From: Methanosarcinales archaeon
GTDB lineage: Archaea; Halobacteriota; Methanosarcinia; Methanosarcinales; Methanoperedenaceae
Assembly (NCBI GenBank): GCA_905339155.1
Contig: CAJPFJ010000002.1
Coordinates: forward strand, 1 to 64,000
Direction: 5' to 3'
DNA: 64,000 nt
A program made the translations under genes and the position numbers. Shown in pieces: positions 18,578-27,431 of the stretch. The notes under the pieces are model-generated. The model made no database searches. It saw only the letters and a list, made by a program, of their open reading frames with translations, and was not told the DNA's origin. How positions within the stretch are numbered: position 1 is the stretch's first letter; every line of letters begins with the position of its first letter.

Positions 18578-18820
18578 ATGATGTTAAAAACGGTTATAAA
18601 AATGGATGAAGATATTTTGAAAACCGCTACCAGGTGTAAAAAGAATCTATCATGCCTATCTGGAAGCGATATTTGTAAAGTTGAACTTTGCGTTGATGGT
18701 AAAATCCATTTTATTAAATGTATGAATCTTGAACCCTGCCATTACAGGATACCATTTGGATACTCATTTGTTTGTAGATGCCCGGTAAGAAAAGAACTTT
18801 TCAACAGTCATAAAATCTAA
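18578..18820 (+). CDS. Small cysteine-rich protein
   Basis: An 80-residue protein with eight cysteines (20, 26, 33, 38, 48, 54, 66, 68), evenly placed and ending in a CRCPVRKE motif. There is no signal peptide or membrane segment. The pattern suggests a metal-binding or iron-sulfur mini-protein, and I have an impression of similar proteins in Methanosarcina, but I cannot name a family. It stands alone, with a TATA-like TATATAATG about 42 bases upstream. The alternative start is the second ATG at 18581. Confidence 0.5.
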   Translation: MMLKTVIKMDEDILKTATRCKKNLSCLSGSDICKVELCVDGKIHFIKCMNLEPCHYRIPFGYSFVCRCPVRKELFNSHKI

Positions 18821-19072
18821 TTAAGATTATCGGAAAAAAGGAGGAGGGGGTAAAAACGTGGCTTATTATTTTGAAAAATTCTATTTTACTCCCCTATCTC
18901 AATTAATAGTTTAGGATAATAGTATATAAACATATTCACGCTCATGTAAATTATTTTATCGAGTTTCTCAATCATTCAGGGATTACGAGTAATTTCTTAA
19001 AATTCGCAATTCATTAGTTCCACCAATATCAAAGATGCTTATTTTCCTGATTAACGTTCTACCATCAGTAAT

Positions 19073-19339
19073 TCATATTGCGTAAACGGCAATAATAGCT
19101 ATAGTGATAAAAATTATAAGTAAACTCCAATAAAATGGGCGATCGTATTTTGAGCATTTTGTATTTTCCTTTGAACGTAGAGAGGAGAACGTAAATGACC
19201 AATAAATAATAATATAGATAATAATATCTCTCGATAAAATATCTGCTGAAATATGTAAAACATTCTTGAGGATAGCAACCAAACCCAACAGACTAATTCC
19301 AGCTACAATTGAGACTTTTTCACTATCACTTAATTTCAT
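19073..19339 (-). CDS. Small two-span membrane protein, unrecognised
   Basis: The 88-residue protein has hydrophobic segments at about 9-27, 39-54 and 68-86, with a charged loop (SLRSKENTKCSKYDR) between the last two. It begins MKLSDSEKVSIVAG. I recognise no family. It has its own upstream space and normal codon use; it could also be a relic. It lies just upstream of, and divergent from, the structured stretch at 19440-19515. Confidence 0.4.
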   Translation of the reverse strand: MKLSDSEKVSIVAGISLLGLVAILKNVLHISADILSRDIIIYIIIYWSFTFSSLRSKENTKCSKYDRPFYWSLLIIFITIAIIAVYAI

Positions 19340-19439
19340 ATTTTTCCACCACTCATTCTCAATGGCTCCAAATATGCTAAAAGGTTATCCATACCAATGA
19401 GTCATATAAGATGAAAGTCGCACGTACAGTTTCTTAAAT

Positions 19440-19520
19440 GGTTTTGGGTCGGAAACGACCTACCGCTACTGCAAAAGGGTTTCTGCCCAGTTAAACAGTT
19501 TACGAGCATGGGCGTTAAAA
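19440..19520. ncRNA. Possible structured RNA
   Basis: A stem with a GAAA tetraloop (GGTCG-GAAA-CGACC, 19447-19460, extendable by a G-U and a T-A pair) is followed by a second stem (GCCCA 19485-19489 with TGGGC 19509-19513). A short direct repeat (CTGAAAAAAA twice, then CTG) follows. It lies in the leader region of the giant LamG/pectate-lyase gene, ending about 70 bases before its ATG, and could be part of its 5' UTR. Confidence 0.25.
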
Positions 19521-19589
19521 CTGAAAAAAACTGAAAAAAACTGTGGAAATAATTATTATTTATAATCACTGTACATTTTCGGAAGACCT

Positions 19590-22500
19590 ATGAAAAACAT
19601 ATTAAATATAAATAGACGTACAGGAACTTTATACGTTATAATTTTAATTATCGCTGTTTTATTTGTAATGCAAATCGCGATATCATCAATAGCTGCGGAG
19701 CCTGATTCAGGTCCCATTGCATCCTGGAAATTTGACGAAAACACAGGAATAATTGCTTCTGATTCTTCTGCAAATGGCAACGAAGGAATAATAAAAGGAG
19801 CAACAAGGATACCTGGCAAAATAGGAAATGCCTTAAGCTTTGATGGCGTTAATGATTATGTTGATGTAGGAAATGGAAGTAGTTTAAATATTACTGGTAA
19901 TCAAATATCTTTAGAAGCATGGATATATCCTAAATCTTTTTCAGAGAGTTATATTATAAGTAAATTTAATGGCGATAATGTTACAAGTGGTTATAATCTA
20001 TTAATTTCTGATGGTAGTATATACTTTAGATTAGGCGAAAAGGAGTTTGCTCCATTACATAAAATGTCAAATAATACCTGGTATCATATAGTCGCAGTAT
20101 ATGACGGATCGAATATGAAAATTTATAAAAATGGAGTTGCTCTATATGGTTCTACTTCTTATTCGGGAAATATTGACACAAATTATTATAATGTAACTAT
20201 TGGGCAAAGAGCACTCGACAAAACTTATAGATGGAATGGTTATATCGATGAAGTAAAAATCTACAATCGAGCCTTGTCAGCCTCAGAAATTCTTACAAAT
20301 TTCAATAATGTTTCGTCTGATTTCAATAATGTTTCGTCTGATATCATTCCGCCTACCATATCAGCTATATCATCATCCAGTATGACTAATAAATCATCAA
20401 CTATCTCCTGGATTACCGACGAATTCAGTGACACCCAGATAGAATATGGCACTGATACAAGCTATGGATATTCAACTACCATAGATACAAATTTAGTATC
20501 TTATCATTCTCAAGCTCTCTCCGGTTTAACTCCTTCAACCCTTTATCACTACAGAGTCAAATCCAGAGATGTTGCAGGAAATTTAGCGATCTCATCGGAT
20601 CAAACTTTTACAACCCCAGGGGTTGATTTAAGTCTTATCGCATATTGGAAATTTGACGAAAATACAGGAACAACTGCCTCTGACTCTTCAGTCAATAAAA
20701 ATAACGGAATAATAAGCGGAGCCACATGGACACAAGGTGTGTTTGGCAATGCTTTAAGTTTCAATGGAAACTCAAACTATCTAGAAATACAAAATTCCAG
20801 CAGCTTAGATAGTATTGACAAAGAAATAACCATTGAAGCATGGATAAAAACACCACTTACAACAAGAGGAACAATAGTTGAAAAATGGCTTTATGACCCA
20901 ACGAATGATCGAGCTTATGTTTTCACTGTTAACACGGATGGCAGTCTGAGTATGTTAATAAGTGAGAATGGGCAGTATCCTTCCAAGACTGGCATTCTTG
21001 GTTCAAGTAATAAAGTACCGGCAAACACATGGACTCATGTCGCAGTTACATCGGATGGAAACACCATTAGAATGTATATTAACGGAAATCTTGATCCTAA
21101 TACTGCTGTTTCTCCGGCTGGTGGAATCTATGCTTCCAATGCTAATCTTCACTTAGGGGCATGGCAATATTCTTCTACAGGTAAAATTGCTTACTTTTCT
21201 GGTTCCCTCGACGAAGTCAAAATCTATAATCGCGCCCTTTCAACTTCGGAAATTCTTGCAGATTACAAAGGTGATAATATTTCGCTCGATACAATTCCTC
21301 CAATCCGCTCAATCGGCCAGCCTTCAGGAACAATAAATTCATCCACTGCCACGCTTTCACTCAATACAAATGAAGCAGCCACTTGCAGATACACCACAAC
21401 GGCAAACACCGCGTATGACTTAATGACATCCACAACAACGGTATCTGACATGTCCCACTCATGGCCGTTGTCAGGGCTTACTAATGGACTAAAAATATAT
21501 TACATCAAATGCAAAGACACGGCAGGAAACAAGAACACCGATGATCATGCAATTTCATTCACAGTGTCTTTGTTGTCCGACACCAATCCGCCGGTTATTT
21601 CTGCTATTTCTTCTTCAGCCATAATATCTTCTGGAGCAACTATCTCATGGACAACCAACGAAGCTAGCGACTCCCAAGTGGAATACGGCACTACCACCAG
21701 TTATGGAACTTCAACTACATTAAATACGAACTTGGTCACTTCTCACTCTCAGTCACTTTCAGGTTTAACTGCTTCAACTCTTTATCATTACCGATTAAAA
21801 AGCAAAGATGCGGCAGGGAATCTTGCGATTTCAGGAGATAATACTTTCACTACTTCCACTACTTCCACTTCATCCAAATATGGTTCGGATGCAAATCCAA
21901 CGGGAAATCCAATAGGAGGAGGAAAAGGTTATTCAAAAATCATTAGCCCATCAGATGCAGACCATGTTGTTTCAACGAAAACTGAATTACTTTCAGCATT
22001 ATCTGGGGCTGTTGCAGGAGCAGGAGAGATAATTTATGTCGATGACAATGCCAACATAGATTTGACAGGAGAAAGTAATATTGTGTTGAAAGCCAATGTC
22101 ACATTAGCAAGCGGAAGAGGTACTGGATCGTCTACCGGGGGTCGATTATTTACCACTTCATATCCTTCAACAGCGTTATTCATAACAAGCGGTGCAAATG
22201 TTCGTGTCACCGGACTTAATATAATTGGACCGAATCCAACACAATCTGGTTCTTTAACACATGGAATCTATACTAAATATGCAAACTTAGAAGTTGATAA
22301 CAATGAGATTTCAGGATGGCCATTTGCTGGTATATATTTCACTTCTGGTGCATACAACGGTTATGTTCACCATAATTATATTCATCACTCTCAAAGAGAA
22401 GGTTATGGTTATGGGGTAGAACTTGCAAGCGGACCGAACTCATTACTTGTAGAAGCGAATATTTTTGACTATTATCGTCATGCGATTGCAGCAGTTGGTG

Positions 22501-22847
22501 ATATAGACGGTAGTTATGAGTTTAGATATAATACCCTGCTCAGTCATACAACAGATGGTGCAATCGATAGACATGGAACGAGTGGCGGTGATGGAGGATA
22601 TGCAGGGTATGACACATTGATACATCATAATACAGTTATGGTAACAAACGATTATGCGGTATCAATACGAGGTCAACCATATCATGAAGGAAGAGTATAT
22701 AATAACTGGTTTTATCGTGCTAATTCTGATGGTGCCATAGAAATAATGAACTATGCTGGCACTCGTGTTAATTCAGGCTCTAATACTAATCCGATACCAA
22801 ACTTGTATATTACTGACAACTGGTATGGCGCCACTCCCCCACCCTAA
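19590..22847 (+). CDS. Giant secreted LamG/FN3/pectate-lyase-like protein
   Basis: The 1085-residue protein has a signal peptide (about 12-35). LamG follows at about 38-235 (ASWKFDENTG, EVKIYNRAL), FN3 of the purple-acid-phosphatase type at 252-343, LamG at 345-560, an Ig-like module at 569-660 and FN3 at 666-755. A pectate-lyase-like right-handed beta-helix closes the protein from about 760 (GNPIGGGKGYSKII; TLASGRGTGSSTGGR; HHNYIHHSQREGYGYG; GAIDRHG). The tail ends NLYITDNWYG. There is no C-terminal anchor. Family knowledge suggests polyuronate lyase or sugar-binding activity; the substrate is unknown. It is paralogous to the protein at 23469. Confidence 0.75.
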   Translation: MKNILNINRRTGTLYVIILIIAVLFVMQIAISSIAAEPDSGPIASWKFDENTGIIASDSSANGNEGIIKGATRIPGKIGNALSFDGVNDYVDVGNGSSLNITGNQISLEAWIYPKSFSESYIISKFNGDNVTSGYNLLISDGSIYFRLGEKEFAPLHKMSNNTWYHIVAVYDGSNMKIYKNGVALYGSTSYSGNIDTNYYNVTIGQRALDKTYRWNGYIDEVKIYNRALSASEILTNFNNVSSDFNNVSSDIIPPTISAISSSSMTNKSSTISWITDEFSDTQIEYGTDTSYGYSTTIDTNLVSYHSQALSGLTPSTLYHYRVKSRDVAGNLAISSDQTFTTPGVDLSLIAYWKFDENTGTTASDSSVNKNNGIISGATWTQGVFGNALSFNGNSNYLEIQNSSSLDSIDKEITIEAWIKTPLTTRGTIVEKWLYDPTNDRAYVFTVNTDGSLSMLISENGQYPSKTGILGSSNKVPANTWTHVAVTSDGNTIRMYINGNLDPNTAVSPAGGIYASNANLHLGAWQYSSTGKIAYFSGSLDEVKIYNRALSTSEILADYKGDNISLDTIPPIRSIGQPSGTINSSTATLSLNTNEAATCRYTTTANTAYDLMTSTTTVSDMSHSWPLSGLTNGLKIYYIKCKDTAGNKNTDDHAISFTVSLLSDTNPPVISAISSSAIISSGATISWTTNEASDSQVEYGTTTSYGTSTTLNTNLVTSHSQSLSGLTASTLYHYRLKSKDAAGNLAISGDNTFTTSTTSTSSKYGSDANPTGNPIGGGKGYSKIISPSDADHVVSTKTELLSALSGAVAGAGEIIYVDDNANIDLTGESNIVLKANVTLASGRGTGSSTGGRLFTTSYPSTALFITSGANVRVTGLNIIGPNPTQSGSLTHGIYTKYANLEVDNNEISGWPFAGIYFTSGAYNGYVHHNYIHHSQREGYGYGVELASGPNSLLVEANIFDYYRHAIAAVGDIDGSYEFRYNTLLSHTTDGAIDRHGTSGGDGGYAGYDTLIHHNTVMVTNDYAVSIRGQPYHEGRVYNNWFYRANSDGAIEIMNYAGTRVNSGSNTNPIPNLYITDNWYGATPPP

Positions 22848-22957
22848 CTCAAATCCTACGATCCGTTGGAGGTTTGCATCCTCAACCTGAAAAAATAAAT
22901 GAAACCCTGCTTGAGATCGTAGGTCAGCAGCCTGAAACGGCTTCCTTCATCGCCAAT

Positions 22958-22987
22958 AACCCTGATTACTATTATAAAATCAGGGTT
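22958..22987. terminator. Hairpin with perfect 10-bp stem
   Basis: AACCCTGATT (22958-22967) pairs with AATCAGGGTT (22978-22987) around a 10-base loop, followed by TTTA. Its place about 110 bases after the lyase-like gene suits a transcript end or a stabilising 3' structure. Confidence 0.4.
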
Positions 22988-23011
22988 TTAGCTTGTTGTA
23001 GCATATTCTGG

Positions 23012-23033
23012 CCCTGGAGTCTTTACTCCAGGG
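23012..23033. terminator. Hairpin with perfect 9-bp GC-rich stem
   Basis: CCCTGGAGT (23012-23020) pairs with ACTCCAGGG (23025-23033) with a 4-base loop. It stands 24 bases after the previous hairpin and reinforces a transcript-end reading for this stretch. No poly-T run follows immediately. Confidence 0.35.
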
Positions 23034-23468
23034 GAATTTACTGGAGTTGTACCGTCATAAGTCTCACAAACTTAATCCTTTTAAATAATATATAATTTTT
23101 TAAATTGGTACAAGTATGAGGAGGCGTATACAAACAGAGCCTGTGAAAGTCATCCCAGACTTCATATGCTTTCAAACCATTCTATTTTATTAATATATTG
23201 TAAATGTTATCAACGCATAATATGGAGAAAAATGTTAATAAATTCATAACAGCACGTTTAAAATAGTTATATATTATTATAAAAAGTTTCGTGCATGGAA
23301 CTTATGAAGGTACAACTCCATGTGTAATAATTCTCAGTAGCTTATCAGGATATAATGTCAGTAGCTTTGGGTAACAGAAAGAAAAATAATTCAATTTCTC
23401 AATAAACGGCTATCTAATGATGATGATGATTATTACCATAAAGGTTATCTTATGGAAATGGGATATGT

Positions 23469-26400
23469 TTGTTGATGATAAGCTCAACAACAAAGAATTT
23501 TAAGACAATGAATTTTTGGACAGTATACAAAACAAAAAATTTACTTAAATTAATATTCATAGCCTCTATTTTGTTTATTTCATGCCCAATTCTGGTGTCT
23601 TCAGGTCTAGCAGCTGATGTAAGTCCCATTGCCAGCTGGAAATTTGATGAAAACATAGGAACAACTGCTTATGACTCTTCCTCAAATAGCAACCACGGAA
23701 AAATAAATGGAGCAACCTGGACAACTGGAAAGATAGTTAATGCCCTGAGCTTTGATGGTATAAACGATTATGTTGATGCAGGAAATCCAGTTAGCCTGCA
23801 AATAACAGGAGCTATCAGTATGGAAGGATGGGTCAAAATAAATGATCTATCAGTAAGTTCCAGTTTATTTGGCAGAGGACATGGATTAAGTTCTGGCAAC
23901 AATGGGTACTTCCTGTCATATTACGCTAAAACAAAGTCATTGTATTTTGACACCTATAGTACAACAACAAGAGATGCTCTTTATAAAACCAATGCAATTA
24001 TTGATAACAACTGGCATCATGTTGCAGTGACCTGGGATGGCACTACTTCAGCCAACGGGAAGAAATTATACATCGATGGAGTAATGATGGCTCAAAAAAC
24101 ATCTTCTATAGCTTCGATGGGTAATCCTTCCTATAATTTCAGGATTGGAATTGATTCAACCAATGACCGTCCGGCTAAAGCAAACATCGACGAAGTCAAA
24201 ATCTTCAATCGTGCCCTTTTGGCCTCAGAAGTTCTTGCACATTACAATTCCGGTACTATTGATACCACTGCACCCATCATCTCAGCTATCGCAGCCTCTA
24301 ATATCACGTCCACTTCAGCCACTATTTCCTGGACTGCCAACGAAGCCAGTAACACTCAGGTAGAATATGGCATTACAGACAGATATGGCACTTCAACTAC
24401 TCTTAATACAAACTCGGTCACTTCTCATTCTCAGAATCTTTATGTTTTAACAGCATCAACCACCTATCACTTCAGCGTTAAATCCAATGATACTGCAGGG
24501 AATTTAGCTAAATCTTCTGATCAAATCTTTACCACTCAAGATCTTTCTGGTGCTATCTCAGGTACTGTAATAGATGCCAACTCCAAATTAGCTATCCAGA
24601 ATTCTATAGTTACAGACGGAACCAGATCAGCCACCACTGACCAAAATGGTAACTATACTATTTCCAATGTACCTCCTGGTACTTACTCTGTGACTGCTTC
24701 AGCTTCTGGGGATCAATCTTCAACGCAATCAGGAATTACTGTCAAGGCTATTCTAACTTCAACTGTTGATTTTGATCTTATTCCTTATATTGACATAGAT
24801 TCACCCAATTTAACAGCCATCTCTTCCTCCAATATCAACTCTACCTTTGCTACTATCTCTTGGACTACTAATGAAGCCAGTGATACCCGGGTAGAATATG
24901 GCACTACAACAAGTTATGGCTCTGCAACCACTCTGGATTCTAACATGGTCACGTCTCATTCTCGAACCCTCTCTGGTTTAACAGCATCAAACCTTTATCA
25001 CTACATGGTAAAGTCAAAAGATGCAGCAGGGAATTTAGCTACATCTGCTGATCAAACCTTTACTACTTCTGCACCGGACTCAAGTCTTATTGCCTCATGG
25101 AAATTAGATGAAAACGCTGGCAGGACTGCCTATGATTCTTCTGGCAATAGCAACGATGGAACAATAATCGGTGCCATATGGACATACGGTAAGATGGGTA
25201 GTGGTCTGAATTTTGATGGCATAAACGATTATATTGATGCGGGAAATAAAGCAGACTTCCAGATAACAGGAGCTATCAGTATGGAAGGATGGATCAAAAT
25301 AAATGATCTATCAGTAACTTCCAGTCTATTTGGCAGAGGGCATGGATTAAGTTCAGGCAACAATGGGTACTTCCTGTCATACTATGCTTCAACAAAATCA
25401 TTATATTTTGACACCTATAGTACAACAACAAGAGATGCTCTTTATAGAGCTAATGCAATTATTGATAACAACTGGCATCATATTGCAGTGACATGGGATG
25501 GCACTACTTCATCCAACGGGAAGAAAATGTACATAGATGGAGTATTAGTTGCTCAAAAAACATCATCTATAGCTTCTATGGGCAATCCTTCCTATAATTT
25601 CAGGATTGGAATGGATTCAACCAATGACCGTCCAGCTAAGGCAAACATCGATGAAGTCAAAATCTACAATCGTGCACTCTTAGCTTCAGAAATTATTGCT
25701 GATTACAATGACGGCACTATAGATACTGCTGTGCCTGCCATTGAGCCTGATACAACAATTCCCACTATCTTTTCTATCAGATCATCAAGTATCACATCTC
25801 CAACTGCTACCATCTCCTGGACTACTGATGAATCTAGCGACACCCAGGTAGAATATGGCATTACTACCAGCTATGGAATTTCAACAGAATTAAATACTAG
25901 TTTGGGCACTTCTCACTCTCAGACATTTTCAGGTTTAACTGTTTCCACTCTTTATCATTACAGAGTAAAAAGCAAAGATGCGGCAGGTAATCTGGCGATA
26001 TCGGGAGATAATACTTTCACTACGTCCACTTCAACTAAATATGGCGCGAATGCAAATCCAACAGGAAATCCGATTGGGGGAGGAAAAGGTTATTCAAAAA
26101 TTATAAGTCCATCAGATTCGGACTATATTGTTTCAACGAAAACAGAATTACTTTCAGCATTATCCAGGGCTGTTGCAGGAGAAATAATCTATGTCAGCGA
26201 TAGCGCACAAATAGATATGACGGGTGAAGCCAGCATCGTGATAAAAGGCGGTGTCACTTTAGCGAGCGGTAGAGGCAATGGTGCGTCTACTGGTGGTCGA
26301 ATATATACAACCTCATATCCTTCGGCAGGTTTGTTTAGGGCCGGAGGTGCAAATGTCAGGGTGACAGGAATTACATTTACCGGTGCTAACCCAACAACGG

Positions 26401-27011
26401 CAGCAAGCGCCAGTGCGCACGGGATCTATACAGCATATCCGGGCTTAGAGGTCGATAATTCCGAAATATCAGGGTGGTCTTTTGCAGCAGTATATCTTGA
26501 TTCCAATGCGTATAATGCGCATATTCATCACAATTATTTTCACCATAATCAACGTGAGGGCACGGGATACAGTATAGAACTTGCACATGGATCAAATTCA
26601 GCAATTATTGAAGCTAATTATTTTGACTATTATAGACATACTGTGGCAGCAACTGGAGATATTACAAGCACATATGAATTCAGATATAATCGTCTGGGAA
26701 GCCATACAACAGATGGGGCAATTGATAGGCATGGACTGTCAGGCGGGAATGGTGGCTGGGCAGGATATGACACAATAATTCATCACAACACCGTAGAGGT
26801 AACAACTGATTATGCAGTATCAATACGCGGTCAGGCATATCATGAAGCAAGAGTGTATAATAACTGGTTTTATCGGGCTACTCCTAATCTTGCCATAGAA
26901 ATAATGAACTATGCCGGCACTCGTGTTAATCCAGGCTCTAATAATAATCCAATGCCAAATTTGTATATTACTGATAACTGGTATGGCACCACTCCTCCAC
27001 CCAATAACTAA
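23469..27011 (+). CDS. Giant secreted LamG/FN3/pectate-lyase-like protein, paralog
   Basis: The 1180-residue frame may really start at the ATG at 23511 (codon 15), directly before the signal peptide (about 22-48). Order of modules: LamG about 51-264, FN3 266-356, a carboxypeptidase-regulatory-like prealbumin fold 360-440 (GAISGTVIDANSKLAIQ), FN3 446-535, LamG 536-750, FN3 763-853, pectate-lyase-like beta-helix 856-1180. The last module parallels the neighbour at 19590 (GNPIGGGKGYSKII, GAIDRHG, ITDNWYG). The two LamG domains are almost identical to each other and to those at 35747. It is a probable extracellular polysaccharide-binding and cleaving protein; no anchor is seen. Confidence 0.75.
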   Translation: MLMISSTTKNFKTMNFWTVYKTKNLLKLIFIASILFISCPILVSSGLAADVSPIASWKFDENIGTTAYDSSSNSNHGKINGATWTTGKIVNALSFDGINDYVDAGNPVSLQITGAISMEGWVKINDLSVSSSLFGRGHGLSSGNNGYFLSYYAKTKSLYFDTYSTTTRDALYKTNAIIDNNWHHVAVTWDGTTSANGKKLYIDGVMMAQKTSSIASMGNPSYNFRIGIDSTNDRPAKANIDEVKIFNRALLASEVLAHYNSGTIDTTAPIISAIAASNITSTSATISWTANEASNTQVEYGITDRYGTSTTLNTNSVTSHSQNLYVLTASTTYHFSVKSNDTAGNLAKSSDQIFTTQDLSGAISGTVIDANSKLAIQNSIVTDGTRSATTDQNGNYTISNVPPGTYSVTASASGDQSSTQSGITVKAILTSTVDFDLIPYIDIDSPNLTAISSSNINSTFATISWTTNEASDTRVEYGTTTSYGSATTLDSNMVTSHSRTLSGLTASNLYHYMVKSKDAAGNLATSADQTFTTSAPDSSLIASWKLDENAGRTAYDSSGNSNDGTIIGAIWTYGKMGSGLNFDGINDYIDAGNKADFQITGAISMEGWIKINDLSVTSSLFGRGHGLSSGNNGYFLSYYASTKSLYFDTYSTTTRDALYRANAIIDNNWHHIAVTWDGTTSSNGKKMYIDGVLVAQKTSSIASMGNPSYNFRIGMDSTNDRPAKANIDEVKIYNRALLASEIIADYNDGTIDTAVPAIEPDTTIPTIFSIRSSSITSPTATISWTTDESSDTQVEYGITTSYGISTELNTSLGTSHSQTFSGLTVSTLYHYRVKSKDAAGNLAISGDNTFTTSTSTKYGANANPTGNPIGGGKGYSKIISPSDSDYIVSTKTELLSALSRAVAGEIIYVSDSAQIDMTGEASIVIKGGVTLASGRGNGASTGGRIYTTSYPSAGLFRAGGANVRVTGITFTGANPTTAASASAHGIYTAYPGLEVDNSEISGWSFAAVYLDSNAYNAHIHHNYFHHNQREGTGYSIELAHGSNSAIIEANYFDYYRHTVAATGDITSTYEFRYNRLGSHTTDGAIDRHGLSGGNGGWAGYDTIIHHNTVEVTTDYAVSIRGQAYHEARVYNNWFYRATPNLAIEIMNYAGTRVNPGSNNNPMPNLYITDNWYGTTPPPNN
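23760..24246 (+). repeat. LamG cassette copy 1
   Basis: One of four nearly identical ~490-bp LamG coding cassettes; the others are at 25219, 38318 and 39246. Long exact runs are shared, for example around the ACAACAAGAGATGCTCTTTA word. The identity is visibly higher than in the rest of these proteins. Confidence 0.75.
25219..25709 (+). repeat. LamG cassette copy 2
   Basis: Second cassette within the same gene as copy 1, same orientation. Differences from copy 1 are scattered single bases. Recombination between the two would delete the intervening FN3 and prealbumin-like modules in frame. Confidence 0.75.
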
Positions 27012-27026
27012 AATACTTCAGTATGT

Positions 27027-27095
27027 CGTCAGGGTTTGCTAATGGAGCAAAAAAAATATTACACAAAATGCAAAGACACGGCAGGCAACAAGAAC
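27027..27095 (+). repeat. Ghost of an Ig-like module
   Basis: About 69 bases just after the stop of the 23469 gene match the Ig-like module of the 19590 gene at 21469-21536 (shared word AAATGCAAAGACACGGCAGG). It is out of any long frame. It looks like leftover coding sequence from a rearrangement between the two paralogs. Confidence 0.6.
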
Positions 27096-27194
27096 TATCA
27101 GGCAACGCAGAATGCTTTATAAAATGACGCCGAATCATTCGGAGATGCAGGTTAAAGAGAAAGAATTAAATCTTTTAAAGAGGTTATATCATTT

Positions 27195-27431
27195 ATGATA
27201 GTGATATCAAATGGACAGATCCCAATTGAGATTATCATACAGGGTGGAGCAATAACTGCATTATTACTTATTCTATCTCTTTCGATGGCCTGCCTGATCT
27301 CAAATTCTAAATACTGGAACAAATGGATTTCAAGCACGCTCTATATCTGCATAAGTTCTCTTATTGTCACATTTGCAGCGATTGTAGTTTTTAGGATAAT
27401 GTTAGTATTAAAGGTAATATCCCAAATGTAA
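27195..27431 (+). CDS. Small two-span membrane protein, unrecognised
   Basis: The 78-residue protein has two hydrophobic segments, about 11-33 and 45-72. It begins MIVISNGQIPIEIIIQGGA. It overlaps the convergent CPBP gene by about 40 bp at the 3' ends. I recognise no family and there is no clear ribosome-binding site. It could be a genuine small membrane protein or a chance frame opposite an AT-rich gene end. Confidence 0.35.
   Translation: MIVISNGQIPIEIIIQGGAITALLLILSLSMACLISNSKYWNKWISSTLYICISSLIVTFAAIVVFRIMLVLKVISQM

Larger units (their letters stand above)
22848..23468. other. Gene-free stretch with two hairpins and a coding ghost
   Basis: Just after the lyase-like gene, a short frame (22874-22980, LHPQPEKINETLLEIVGQQ…) has protein-like composition but no start that I trust. 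Two strong hairpins follow at 22958-22987 and 23012-23033. The rest is AT-rich with an ATG trinucleotide run at 23417-23429. No complete gene is supported. Confidence 0.4.

Noticed and set aside
22874..23095. 73-codon frame with a protein-like first half
   Set aside because: Its second half runs through two perfect hairpins and loses protein character; reported only as a coding ghost in the intergenic note.
23417..23429. ATGATGATGATG run as a C/D-box RNA signal
   Set aside because: Only a trinucleotide run; no matching D boxes at proper spacing were found.
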